DNA of 64,000 nt from Candidatus Formimonas warabiya (GCF_002777255.1 NZ_CP017634.1:6150903-6214902), one strand, 5' to 3'. Shown: positions 41,268-49,454, counted from the stretch's first letter. Notes: generated from the letters alone by a model not told the origin. Made by a program: numbers and translations.

Positions 41268-42842
41268 ATGTCAAATACTTCGATATACGTTGTTATGTTG
41301 GTTTTGTACGTAGCCGCGTTAATTGTGATTGGCTACGTAGCGCACCGGCAAACAAGACACGCGGGTGATTTCATGGTCGGCGGCCATCGGATGGGTTACG
41401 TTCTTACCCTTTGTGCCTTTGCCGCTACTTGGGTTAGCGCCAGTTCCATGATTGGTGGTCCCGGGTTTCTTTTCCGATACGGCTACTCCTATTTGATTTA
41501 CTCTCCCTTTGCCTGGTTTGTCGGTTCGGCCGTCGTTCTGATTCCTATTGGTTACAAAATACGGCGTGTTCCGCTGACGACGATCCCGGAATTCTTTGTA
41601 AAGCGTTTCAATTCTCCCGCTTTGGAATTACTTATGGGCTGTATTATGCTGATCGTCTTCACTCTGTTCGCTGTGATTCAGATGAAAGGGTTTGCCATTA
41701 TCATGGCGAACATGTTAGGCATTCCTTATTCAATGGGTGTTTTGTTCGTAGCATTAATGGTTCTTTATACAGCCATATTAGGTTTCCGCAGCGTTGCTTT
41801 GACAGACGTACTGAATTTCTCTCTTTTGACCATCGGTGTTTTGGTTGGCGCGTTCTGTATCCTGAAACTCACAGGTGGCTTTACAGCCATTAATGAAGCG
41901 GCCGCGTTGATTAGTACCGCTCCGTTGGCAGGTGGCGCCGAAACGGTGAAAGGTTCCTTGCTCCATCCCACGGCAATGAATACATTTACACCCTTCTTCC
42001 TGTTTGGTATCTTCCTGGCAAATGGAGTTGGCGGTGGGGCGAATCCGCAGTATGCCATCCGTGCTGTTGCCGCAAAGAACAATAAAACCGCAGTTATGAT
42101 GGCGGGTTTTGCTGTTCTGATGATGTTCGTTGTTTATTTTTCCAGCGCCTTCGTGGGCATGGGCGCCCGCGTGCTCATCCCCACGCTGCCTGTCGGAACT
42201 GACCAAGACTGGATCTATCCGCTTCTGGCGGTTCAGTACTTCTCTCCTTTCCTCGGCAGTATTATCATGGTTGGGATAGCCGCTGCGGCAATTTCTTCGG
42301 CCAATGCCCAGATTCTCCTTGTGGCAACTGCTGCGATTTACGATGTTTATCGCGTCGCCACAAAGCGCACGCTGACCGGTAAGAAATTGGTGTTAGCTAC
42401 TCGTATCGCTGCCCTGGTTGCAGGGGGTATCGCGATGATTATCAGCCTGAATCCGCCGGAACTGGTGATTGTTCTGTTGGCGTATATTTATGGCATCAAC
42501 GCATCAACCATATTCGCGCCCTTATGGCTCGGTCTGTTCTGGAAACGTGCGACAAAAGAGGGGGCTTTTGCTGGGATGGTCACAGGCGGACTTGTCTACT
42601 TCTTTTGGGATTTTTTCATTGGCCAGAAACCTATCCATCCGGTTATCTTGGGTCTGGGCATTTCGGTTATCGTCATGATCGTGGTGTCTAAGCTGACCAA
42701 GCCCACAGAGCTCAAATACCTTTTGCCCTATTTCCCCTTCCTACGTGATACTGCAACGAAAGAAGAACTGGCAGAAGCTAAAGGTACACCTTTTATTGAT
42801 GGCGCTACCGGCGAAGCGATTGGGGCTAGTGTACCGAATTAA
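41268..42842 (+). CDS. sodium:solute symporter (SSS family)
   Basis: A 524-residue transporter with about 13 helices. SSS features include GGHRMGYVLTLCAFAATWVSASSMIGGPGFLFRYG near residue 38-72, with the Ser/Gly sodium-site region, RRVPLTTIPEFFVKRFNSP near 105, and GIAAAAISSANAQILLVATAAIYDV near 341-366. The closest appearance is to short-chain carboxylate or pantothenate/proline transporters. Placed last in the 4-hydroxybutyrate operon, it probably imports the growth substrate, a small organic anion; the exact solute cannot be read from sequence. Confidence 0.9.
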   Translation: MSNTSIYVVMLVLYVAALIVIGYVAHRQTRHAGDFMVGGHRMGYVLTLCAFAATWVSASSMIGGPGFLFRYGYSYLIYSPFAWFVGSAVVLIPIGYKIRRVPLTTIPEFFVKRFNSPALELLMGCIMLIVFTLFAVIQMKGFAIIMANMLGIPYSMGVLFVALMVLYTAILGFRSVALTDVLNFSLLTIGVLVGAFCILKLTGGFTAINEAAALISTAPLAGGAETVKGSLLHPTAMNTFTPFFLFGIFLANGVGGGANPQYAIRAVAAKNNKTAVMMAGFAVLMMFVVYFSSAFVGMGARVLIPTLPVGTDQDWIYPLLAVQYFSPFLGSIIMVGIAAAAISSANAQILLVATAAIYDVYRVATKRTLTGKKLVLATRIAALVAGGIAMIISLNPPELVIVLLAYIYGINASTIFAPLWLGLFWKRATKEGAFAGMVTGGLVYFFWDFFIGQKPIHPVILGLGISVIVMIVVSKLTKPTELKYLLPYFPFLRDTATKEELAEAKGTPFIDGATGEAIGASVPN

Positions 42843-43021
42843 TGACGATAAATAGCAACTTGCTGTCTTTCTGAAAAATGCCCCTGTTTTTGTGTTGTCA
42901 CCGGGGAGGGCATTCCAAGTATTGTCCGCCCCGGCGGCAACAATGTATTCAACAAGCGGTGCTTCGTTAGTTTGCACTGCCTCGGCCGTTACTCATGAGG
43001 TAATGGACATGGCAGGTATGG
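42843..43021. other. gap between symporter and insertion sequence
   Basis: About 180 bp without a supported gene. AATGCCC (near 42877) and GGGCATT (near 42910) form a possible imperfect terminator for the operon. A short open plus-strand stretch runs into the IS end and may be debris of an interrupted gene, but I could not identify it. Confidence 0.35.
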
Positions 43022-43165
43022 TGGACTACTTTGTCAAGACAATTTTTTGACCCTGTTTAAGGTGTATTCACACCACCTTTCGCTCCTTGATAATTGTATA
43101 TAATTGTAAGTTTATTTAAAAACGTATTGGTAATTCCGTTAATTATTTCCACTGGATTAGATATT

Positions 43166-43261
43166 ATGTCAAGGGTCGGCTTTGCCGACAGCGAAGCTGC
43201 TTGCCCTTGACATGTTGATCAGCAAGACCCTTTTGTTTCCGGTCTGTTCATAACAGACCGG
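43166..43261. other. structured non-coding segment inside the IS
   Basis: Outer arms ATGTCAAGGG / CCCTTGACAT (43166-43175 and 43204-43213) enclose two small perfect hairpins, TCGGC-TTT-GCCGA and CAGC-GAA-GCTG, forming a three-way junction. Next comes a perfect 10-bp hairpin CCGGTCTGTT-CAT-AACAGACCGG at 43239-43261. A further imperfect hairpin lies near 43291-43311. This could be an RNA, a transposase binding region or a terminator complex. Confidence 0.75.
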
Positions 43262-43322
43262 TTGCCTCCCGGCGAGGGCGGGGTGGTTTGGAGGGGCAGA
43301 GCCCTTCCAGGGTTTTAAGAAG

Positions 43323-44207
43323 TCATTTTTTAAAGTAAACTTCTGCCGGAGTAAGTTCCTTCAATGCTTGGTGTGGCCGGTATGTGTTGTAGCTTTCAAG
43401 ATATCTTCCAATACCATACCTGGCTTCTCTAGGGCTTGCATAATCATTAATATATATTTCTTGGTACTTAACAGATCTCCATAATCGTTCTGTGAAAATG
43501 TTATCTAATGCCCGGCCTCTTCCGTCCATGCTAATTTGGATGCTACTATTTATCAGCGTATCTATATATCGTCTGGATGTAAATTGGCTACCCTGATCGC
43601 TATTGGCAATTACAGGTTTTCCGATTTTTAGACCTGCTTCCAATGCGGAAAGAACAAAATCAACTTCAAGGTTATCACTTAATTCCCATGAAACCACGTA
43701 ACGTGAATACCAGTCCAGAAATGCTACAAGGTAAAGCCAGCCGCGTCGTAAGCGGACATAGGTAATATCAGTTCCCCAAATATGGTTTGGATAACTGGCG
43801 GTAATATTTCTAAGTAGGTATGGATAAACCTTATGTTCATGGTTTCTTTTGCTGAGGTTAGGACCAGGATGTATTGCAACCAAGCCCATTTCACGCATAT
43901 ATTTTTGAACCGTTGACCGACTAACCAAGTGTCCCTCTCGTTTTAAGACCGTCGTAATACTTCTCGAACCGAAATAGGGTGATTTAGTATAAATTTCGTC
44001 AATGGCATGCTTAAGCCGAATTTCCTCTTCTGATGGTGGAACTGGTTTATAGTAAAGACTGCTCCGATTGAGAGAAAGCATTTGAGCTTGCACAAAAACG
44101 GACATTTCGGGATCGTCAAAATCTACAAGGGCAATCCGTTCACTTCTTGGCAGGGTCGATCCCAGATTTTTTTTTAAGCCAATTGAATTGGGCGGTGACC
44201 TCTCCAA
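43323..44207 (-). CDS. IS3-family transposase OrfB (DDE integrase domain)
   Basis: An open frame of 294 codons; the functional part begins after the frameshift site. The rve integrase core is intact, with catalytic Asp in WGTDITYVRLR, second Asp in IANSDQGSQFTS and Glu in NIFTERLWRSVKYQEIY. The usual end YNTYRPHQALKELTPAEVYF is present. The N-terminal part has the HTH_21-like segment YFGSRSITTVLKREG. It overlaps orfA by 68 bp. A run of nine A (minus strand, 44175-44167) in the overlap is the likely -1 slippage site that makes the OrfAB fusion transposase. Confidence 0.93.
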   Translation of the reverse strand: MERSPPNSIGLKKNLGSTLPRSERIALVDFDDPEMSVFVQAQMLSLNRSSLYYKPVPPSEEEIRLKHAIDEIYTKSPYFGSRSITTVLKREGHLVSRSTVQKYMREMGLVAIHPGPNLSKRNHEHKVYPYLLRNITASYPNHIWGTDITYVRLRRGWLYLVAFLDWYSRYVVSWELSDNLEVDFVLSALEAGLKIGKPVIANSDQGSQFTSRRYIDTLINSSIQISMDGRGRALDNIFTERLWRSVKYQEIYINDYASPREARYGIGRYLESYNTYRPHQALKELTPAEVYFKK

Positions 44208-44436
44208 GCTGGGTATACAGATCTTGCACTTGCTTTTTTAGATCTTCTTTTTCGTCATCCTTCCTGCGTCCATCTGCAAGTATCTGAGGGAGCCCTTCAA
44301 TTGCTTCTTTCTTCCAACTAGACAGCTGATTTGGATGTACTTCATATTCGGCAGCAAGCTGGGATATGGATTTTTCTTCCTTTAGAATTTCCAGTACAAC
44401 CTTGGCTTTAAATTCTCCTGTAAATGTTTTTCGCAT
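44140..44436 (-). CDS. IS3-family transposase OrfA (helix-turn-helix)
   Basis: A 98-residue protein with the IS3 OrfA pattern: MRKTFTGEFKAKVVLEILKEEKSISQLAAEYEVHPNQLSSWKKEAIEG (helix-turn-helix), followed by a leucine-zipper-like coiled coil (LKKQVQDLYTQLGEVTAQFNWLKKK). It binds the terminal repeats and supplies the N-terminus of the frameshifted transposase. No stop or frame damage is seen. Confidence 0.93.
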   Translation of the reverse strand: MRKTFTGEFKAKVVLEILKEEKSISQLAAEYEVHPNQLSSWKKEAIEGLPQILADGRRKDDEKEDLKKQVQDLYTQLGEVTAQFNWLKKKSGIDPAKK

Positions 44437-44570
44437 ACCTCATTATACACTTTAAATCAGGCTGTTTTGTTGTCTAGTTTTCTTAGTCCATTATAAGGAG
44501 TCGACTTTTCCGAGGCTGTTGCTGTCTTCCGGTAAATTCTTCAAGAATATCGAAGTAATAGGTGTAAATT

Positions 44571-45326
44571 ATGGATAAAAGATTCTTTTTAGATAAACGA
44601 GTACGTATCCTTTTACCAGTGTTTTGTTTCGTCATGGGATGTATCATGATCGTCTTTCTCATGGACAAACGAAGCGGAGGAGAAGTTATTCCTGAAGAAA
44701 CCGTTTCAGGGAGTATTGTTACAGAACCGTTTTCCGCAATAGAAATGCAAAATGATGTAGCCGATATTAACATCCTTTACGGGAATGAATACAGTGTTGG
44801 CTATACTACATATGAGCATCCTATTTGTACAATTAAGGAAGGAAAATTAGTAATTGCCAATACTGTAGAAGGTGGCTTCGTTGCTGATGTGGGGAAGATC
44901 CTATCTGACATTCACATCACGATTACCGTACCTCAAGATGTAATTTTGGACAGCATTGTCATTGATTCGAAAATCGGGAAAATTAAAGTGGATTCCATGA
45001 ACGCACAGCAGATTACGGTTAATGGGGAAATGGGATTGATTCACATGCCAAATATAATTTGCACCGGCCTCAATGTAGAAAATAAGGCGGGCGATGTAGT
45101 GGTTAGCGGAGTTGTGGATGGCAATATTGATATTTGGCTGCAAACAGGAAACATCAGCTTAAATCTCCCGAAATCACAGGAGAAATATATTGCTACTCTC
45201 GGTTCGGGTTTAGGTAATGTGATATTAAATGATAAATCTGTTTCCGTCGTAAAAAGACAGGGTGACGGTCCTTATCAGATGATCGCCCAGGTAAATATTG
45301 GAGATGTTGTGATAAAGATGGATTAG
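44571..45326 (+). CDS. membrane-anchored DUF4097-like beta-helix protein
   Basis: A 251-residue protein. A single N-terminal helix (ILLPVFCFVMGCIMIVFLM) anchors it with the remainder outside. From about residue 50 it shows the short repeating beta-strand pattern of DUF4097 proteins: FSAIEMQNDVADINILYG, VILDSIVIDSKIGKIKVDSM, QQITVNGEMGLIHM, LNVENKAGDVVVSG and LQTGNISLNLP. Such proteins are often called putative adhesins; function is unknown. It begins only 80 bp after the insertion sequence, so its original upstream context is probably lost. Confidence 0.75.
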   Translation: MDKRFFLDKRVRILLPVFCFVMGCIMIVFLMDKRSGGEVIPEETVSGSIVTEPFSAIEMQNDVADINILYGNEYSVGYTTYEHPICTIKEGKLVIANTVEGGFVADVGKILSDIHITITVPQDVILDSIVIDSKIGKIKVDSMNAQQITVNGEMGLIHMPNIICTGLNVENKAGDVVVSGVVDGNIDIWLQTGNISLNLPKSQEKYIATLGSGLGNVILNDKSVSVVKRQGDGPYQMIAQVNIGDVVIKMD

Positions 45327-45965
45327 TGATCCGCCTTTTGAATGAGTTGGTTTATAGAGACGGCGGCAGTGCACTGGCATAGATATGCCCTATGTATCAT
45401 CGCAGAGCTACTTTCCTTTTCCTTAGCCGGATATCATACCGTATTCATCGGTGATAAAAACCGTATCGTAAAATCGGCATGGATCTAGTCAAAAGTAGTC
45501 AGAATAATAAGCATTTAAGCCTTGAAACCTGCGGATTACAACCATAGTAATTCCACAGGTTTCAATATGAAGTTACTGCTTCCCAGCCTTCTTATTTGCT
45601 TCGATTTTAGCCTGTGATGTATTTCTTTGTTTTCTATTGACAATTATTTTGGGGTGGCCTAAAATAAAACAGATAAAAACTATCAGAATAATAATGATTA
45701 CTCGGGAGACTTCTTATTTTTTTACATCTAAACATACTAAAATGATAGGATTAATAAATAACATGCGAAAATAAAATCAAGGAGTTGATGCTTGGGTTGA
45801 CGGTGTGTCTAGCTGTTTAACCGGAGCTGAGTCATAGATGAACTTTTGGGGATTTGGACAGCAGACAAAAAGTATTCAGTAGCTTGCGCTTTTTAGGGCA
45901 TCCGGATGGAAACGAGGAAAACGTGGGTTGCCTGTAAATTTTAGAGATAAGGAGGTTTTTAACGG
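45327..45965. other. long gene-free region before the sulfur-carrier cluster
   Basis: About 640 bp without a supported gene. A strong hairpin (TTGAAACCTG / CAGGTTTCAA, 45522-45531 and 45556-45565, with further pairing inside) lies about 195 bp after the DUF4097-like gene, but its T-run is poor. The second half is AT-rich and then includes a G-rich leader-like stretch (45780-45960) ahead of the ThiS-like gene. I recognise no SAM, T-box or other known sulfur-related riboswitch. Confidence 0.45.
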
Positions 45966-46175
45966 ATGAAAATTTTGATAAACGGAAAAGAAGTGATCTT
46001 GGAAAAAGAAATCACGGTAGCGGAAATGCTCCATGCTCAGAATGTGGAAATGCAGGAGTATGTAACCGTGCAGATCAATGATGAAATAATCGATCGGGAG
46101 GACTTCGAAACACTCACTGTTCGGGAAAATGACATTGTGGAATTTCTCTATTTCATGGGAGGAGGCGCTTTATGA
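45966..46175 (+). CDS. ThiS/MoaD-like sulfur carrier with C-terminal extension
   Basis: A 69-residue beta-grasp protein (MKILINGKEVILEKEITVAEML ... ENDIVEFLYFMGGGAL). Carriers of this class end in Gly-Gly, which is thiocarboxylated; here two residues, Ala-Leu, follow GGG. Such tails must be removed by a JAMM protease before activation, as in the QbsE and HcyS systems, and a JAMM gene lies two genes downstream. AAGGAGG precedes the ATG. It overlaps the E1-like gene by 4 bp. HcyS-like is the best guess. Confidence 0.85.
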   Translation: MKILINGKEVILEKEITVAEMLHAQNVEMQEYVTVQINDEIIDREDFETLTVRENDIVEFLYFMGGGAL

Positions 46176-46984
46176 GCTTCACCAATGAACAGTTGGAACG
46201 GTACTCCCGGCATATCATCCTAAAAGAAGTGGGGGCAAAGGGGCAGAAAAGACTTCTCAATGGCAAAGTATTAATCATCGGCGCCGGAGGACTGGGCGCT
46301 CCTGCGGCCATGTTCCTTGCTGCTGCCGGAATCGGCACCATTGGCCTGGTTGACTTCGACGCCGTGGAGTTATCCAATCTCCAAAGGCAGATTATTCACT
46401 TCACAAAAGATGTGGGAAAGTATAAGGTGATTTCCGGAGAAGAGACCATCCATGAGATGAATCCGGATGTGGAAGTGGTGGGATACCGGGAATGGGTTAG
46501 TTCCAGCAATATCACCGGCATCATCAAAGACAGGGATTATGATTTCATTATCGATGGAACGGACAATTTTCCAGCCAAATTCCTCATTAATGATGCCTGT
46601 GTTCTCAACAAAAAGCCTTTTTCCCATGCGGGAATCATCCGGTTTTCCGGACAAACCATGACCTATGTCCCGGGCCAGGGACCCTGCTATCGCTGTATCT
46701 TTAAAAACCCTCCTCCTCCGGAGGCAGTACCTACGTGCAAGCAGGCGGGCGTTTTAGGTGTGATGGGGGGCGTCATGGGTACCATTCAGGCCACGGAAGC
46801 AATAAAATATCTGCTTGGCCTGGGAGAACTGCTTACGGGACACCTGCTCACTTATGATGCCCTGCACATGAATTTCCGCAAGGTGAAATTGTCCCATCAC
46901 AAAAAATGTCAGGTTTGTGGGGAGAATCCCACGATTCGGGAACTGATTGATTATGAGCAGGCGGTTTGCGAAGTAAAAAAATAA
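46172..46984 (+). CDS. ThiF/MoeB/HesA-type adenylyltransferase
   Basis: A 270-residue E1-like enzyme that adenylates the carrier C-terminus for sulfur transfer. Marks are RYSRHIILKEVGAKGQKRL at the start, the nucleotide motif IIGAGGLGAPAAMFLAAAGIG near 37, DFDAVELSNLQRQI near 63, and DGTDNFPAKFLINDAC near 132. The zinc Cys pairs are in CYRCIF and CQVCGENP, and the catalytic-type Cys region is VPTCKQAGVLG. Adjacent to the ThiS-like carrier, as in HcyF/QbsC pairs. Confidence 0.93.
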   Translation: MSFTNEQLERYSRHIILKEVGAKGQKRLLNGKVLIIGAGGLGAPAAMFLAAAGIGTIGLVDFDAVELSNLQRQIIHFTKDVGKYKVISGEETIHEMNPDVEVVGYREWVSSSNITGIIKDRDYDFIIDGTDNFPAKFLINDACVLNKKPFSHAGIIRFSGQTMTYVPGQGPCYRCIFKNPPPPEAVPTCKQAGVLGVMGGVMGTIQATEAIKYLLGLGELLTGHLLTYDALHMNFRKVKLSHHKKCQVCGENPTIRELIDYEQAVCEVKK

Positions 46985-47031
46985 GTAAAGCCTTGATAGG
47001 GCGATTTTCACAGAGACAGAAGGTGAGAAAA

Positions 47032-47442
47032 ATGCTTGTTTTACGGAAAGGCCAGTTTGAAGAAATAGTGCATCATGCACGGAAAGCTTTACCCAATGAA
47101 GCCTGTGGGCTCCTGGCAGGTCAGTTGGCTGATGATAAAAGGGTAGTGGAAAAAGTCTATCTGCTGACGAATGTCGACAACAGTCCGGTGCATTTTTCCA
47201 TGGACCCAAAAGAGCAGTTCCATGCCATAAAGGATATCCGCAGCAACGGCTGGGTGCTGTTGGGGAATTTTCACAGCCATCCTGAATCGCCGTCAAGGCC
47301 TTCTGATGAGGATAAACGCTTAGCCTTTGATCCGGTGGCCAGTTACCTGATCCTATCTCTGATGCATCAGGATCATCCTGTATTGAAAAGTTTCCGGATC
47401 CAAGACAGAGAAGTGAGCGAAGAAAAGATCGTTTTTGCCTAA
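47032..47442 (+). CDS. JAMM/MPN+ metalloprotease (M67 family)
   Basis: About 136 residues from ATG 47032 (AAGGTGAG upstream). The zinc protease motif is complete: Glu in ALPNEACGLL near 22, then NFHSHPESPSRPSDEDKRLA near 79-98, giving HxH-x7-S-x2-D. Bacterial JAMM proteins of this size trim C-terminal residues from ThiS-like carriers (HcyD, QbsD) or release amino acids from them (Mec+). The carrier at 45966 has just such a tail (Ala-Leu). Confidence 0.92.
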   Translation: MLVLRKGQFEEIVHHARKALPNEACGLLAGQLADDKRVVEKVYLLTNVDNSPVHFSMDPKEQFHAIKDIRSNGWVLLGNFHSHPESPSRPSDEDKRLAFDPVASYLILSLMHQDHPVLKSFRIQDREVSEEKIVFA

Positions 47443-47473
47443 CAGGAAAAGGAAAGGGGAGAGAGCATAAAAA

Positions 47474-48340
47474 ATGGTCCAAGTTGATTATCAAGAATTG
47501 AAAAAGGGCGGCTTTATGAAACAAGTGCAAAAAGACCGCTTTTCATTAAGGTTAAGAGTGGCAGGCGGGCAACTGCAGGCAGCCCAATTAAAAAAAGTTT
47601 ATCAGGTCGCGGAAAAGTATGGACAGGGATATGTGCACATGACCTCAAGACAAAGTATGGAAATACCCTTTATTAAGTTAGCGGATGTGGAGACCGTTAA
47701 AAAGGAACTGGCAGAGGCCGGTTTGCAGCCGGGGGCTTGCGGACCGAGGGTGCGAACGATCACAGCCTGCCAGGGGTGCGCCATTTGCCCCAGCGGACTG
47801 ATTGACACCACCGCATTGGCAAAAGAATGCGACCAAAGGTATTATGCCAGAGACCTGCCCCATAAGTTTAAGCTTGGCATCACCGGGTGCCGAAACAATT
47901 GCCTGAAAGCGGAAGAGAATGACCTGGGGATAAAAGGCGGTCTGATGCCGCAGTGGCTGGAAGATAAATGCACCTATTGCGGGTTGTGTGAAGCTGTTTG
48001 TCCCACCAAGGCGATAAAAATAGAGCATCAGGAGCAAACATTGGCTTTTGACGGGCAATTGTGCAATGCCTGCGGCAGGTGTGTTCAGTCTTGCCCGGGG
48101 GAAGCGTGGGAAGGCAGAAGGGGATTTATCCTCTATTTTGGGGGAGTGTTTGGAAATAGGATTGCCATCGGAAAACAGCGGCTTCCTATTCTATTTGATC
48201 AGGAAAAAGTACACACGGTCATCGAAACAACCCTCCAATTCGTCCGGAAACATGGAAAACCGGGGGAAAGATTTGCCGGTACTCTGGACAGGGTTGGCTG
48301 GGACCGGCTTGAGGATGAATTGAAAGAGGCAATAAAATAG
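47474..48340 (+). CDS. small siroheme sulfite/nitrite reductase-like protein with ferredoxin domain
   Basis: A 288-residue protein. The N-terminal half is the ferredoxin-like and siroheme/4Fe-4S part of assimilatory-type sulfite reductases (YVHMTSRQSMEIPFIKL; CQGCAICPSG near 100; GITGCRNNCLKAEENDLGIKGG near 138). A two-cluster ferredoxin follows (CTYCGLCEAVCP near 168; CNACGRCVQSCPG near 196), and a C-terminal segment completes the reductase fold. Such short reductases occur in HcyS-type sulfur clusters and probably supply sulfide to the carrier. GGGGAGAG lies upstream. Confidence 0.87.
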   Translation: MVQVDYQELKKGGFMKQVQKDRFSLRLRVAGGQLQAAQLKKVYQVAEKYGQGYVHMTSRQSMEIPFIKLADVETVKKELAEAGLQPGACGPRVRTITACQGCAICPSGLIDTTALAKECDQRYYARDLPHKFKLGITGCRNNCLKAEENDLGIKGGLMPQWLEDKCTYCGLCEAVCPTKAIKIEHQEQTLAFDGQLCNACGRCVQSCPGEAWEGRRGFILYFGGVFGNRIAIGKQRLPILFDQEKVHTVIETTLQFVRKHGKPGERFAGTLDRVGWDRLEDELKEAIK

Positions 48341-48412
48341 ACAATGGGCAATGTACAAAATGCCCAGGGTCGCCCAAATTGCCAAAGTATCAAGGGATAA
48401 AGGAGAATGAAG

Positions 48413-48670
48413 ATGAGTGAAATGAAGGCAAACGCCTATGTAGATATCACCGATGTAGTCTGTCCGGTCACCTTTGTGAAAGCAAAAGTAGCCATTGAGG
48501 AGCTGGAGGATGGACAGATTCTGGAAATCAAAATGAATGAGGGCGAGCCCATCCGGAATGTGCCCAGAAGCTTTAAGGAGGAAAACCACCGGGTTTTACG
48601 GGTCGCCGACAATGGGGATGGCACCTTTACCGTTTTTGTAGAAAAGGGTGGATTGTCACACGGTATTTAA
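48413..48670 (+). CDS. TusA/SirA-family sulfur transfer protein
   Basis: About 85 residues. The ATG at 48413 is 7 nt from AAAGGAG. The TusA core is AYVDITDVVCPVTFVKAKVAIEELEDGQILEIKMNEGEPIRNVPRSF, with the persulfide-carrying Cys in the VCP motif. It closes the sulfur cluster and probably relays sulfane sulfur to the carrier or reductase. Its stop is 4 bp inside the convergent Uma2 gene end. Confidence 0.9.
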   Translation: MSEMKANAYVDITDVVCPVTFVKAKVAIEELEDGQILEIKMNEGEPIRNVPRSFKEENHRVLRVADNGDGTFTVFVEKGGLSHGI

Positions 48671-49407
48671 TACTTAAAGATGCGGTCAAGCTCCACGGAT
48701 AGTCCCGTGAAAATGTAGGATGGGGCGGTTTCGTGCTTCCGGTACGTAGTATGGTTACGGATGTCTTTATCTTCAAAAAGGTAAATGGTAACTTCCTTGT
48801 TGAGGGGGTTGACAATCCAGTACTCCCGCACACCGCAGGACATGTAAAGGTCCAGCTTTTTGATCAAATCCTTGCTTCGGGTACCCTCGGAGAGAATCTC
48901 CACCACCAGGGACGGCACGCCCTGGTAATAGTCGTTTTTGTCCAGCTTTTCCGCCAGATCGCAGATGACCATGATATCGGGCTGGACCACATTGATATTC
49001 TCTGCGTTTCTTTTCAGGGTAATATCATAAGGGGCGACCAGGGGCGTACAATCTTTCCCCTGAAACCAATTGTAAAAAATAACAAACAGTTCGGTCAATG
49101 CGATCTGATGGGCGGTTTTAGGTGAAGCCAGAAAGTATATTTCACCGTCAATGTATTCGTATCTTTCCTCGTTATCTTTTGTCAGCTCCAGAAACTCTTC
49201 ATAGGAAGCTTTTCGGCCCCCGTAACCGTATGCTTCCGCTTTTTCCATCACCGTTCCGGGCGTTTCGCCGAAGTCTGAAAGGGGATCTTTTAGGGCCGAT
49301 AGTCTTGCTATTTCCCTGCCGTTTCTGGTAATGATGATATCTTCCTGGGCTGCCAGCATCAGATATTTGCCAAAATTGTTCTGCACTTCCGTTGAGTTGA
49401 CGATCAT
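48667..49407 (-). CDS. Phd-like antitoxin domain fused to Uma2-type nuclease
   Basis: About 246 residues from the ATG at 49407 (AAAGGAG upstream). Residues 1-55 are a Phd/YefM-type antitoxin domain (IVNSTEVQNNFGKYLMLAAQEDIIITRNGREIARLS). From about 70 on it is a Uma2 (DUF820) PD-(D/E)xK nuclease-like domain (RYEYIDGEIYFLASPKTAHQI; VVQPDIMVICD; GVPSLVVEILSEGTRSKDLIKKLDLYMSCGVREYWIVNP). Uma2 proteins are common and of unclear function. The fusion puts a DNA-binding domain on the nuclease-like part, and a matching operator stands in front of the gene. Confidence 0.88.
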   Translation of the reverse strand: MIVNSTEVQNNFGKYLMLAAQEDIIITRNGREIARLSALKDPLSDFGETPGTVMEKAEAYGYGGRKASYEEFLELTKDNEERYEYIDGEIYFLASPKTAHQIALTELFVIFYNWFQGKDCTPLVAPYDITLKRNAENINVVQPDIMVICDLAEKLDKNDYYQGVPSLVVEILSEGTRSKDLIKKLDLYMSCGVREYWIVNPLNKEVTIYLFEDKDIRNHTTYRKHETAPSYIFTGLSVELDRIFKY

Positions 49408-49425
49408 GGAAACACACACTCCTTT

Positions 49426-49454
49426 CTAGCTAATTTAGCTAAACTAGCTAAATT
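49426..49454. promoter_or_regulatory. TAGCTAA operator of the Phd-Uma2 gene
   Basis: Perfect 10-bp arms AATTTAGCTA / TAGCTAAATT (49432-49441 and 49445-49454) are separated by AAC, and a further TAGCTAA begins at 49427. The site lies about 20-45 bp upstream of the start codon, fitting autorepression by the Phd-like domain. Confidence 0.7.

Larger units (their letters stand above)
43022..44490 (-). mobile_element. IS3-family insertion sequence (IS150-like), apparently complete
   Basis: The element is about 1469 bp. Its ends are imperfect inverted repeats. Both begin TGGACTA, share AGACAA at positions 16-21, and share TTTAA and GTGT further in (left end 43022, right end 44490). It carries orfA and orfB on the minus strand in the classic overlapping -1 arrangement. 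No target duplication is obvious: the flanking bases differ, so one end may have been altered. About 260 bp of structured non-coding sequence lies between the orfB stop and the left end, more than usual for this family. Confidence 0.88.

Noticed and set aside
45780..45965. Leader before the ThiS-like gene as a SAM or cobalamin riboswitch
   Set aside because: The conserved core sequences of those classes were not found. A novel leader cannot be excluded, but nothing specific supports it.
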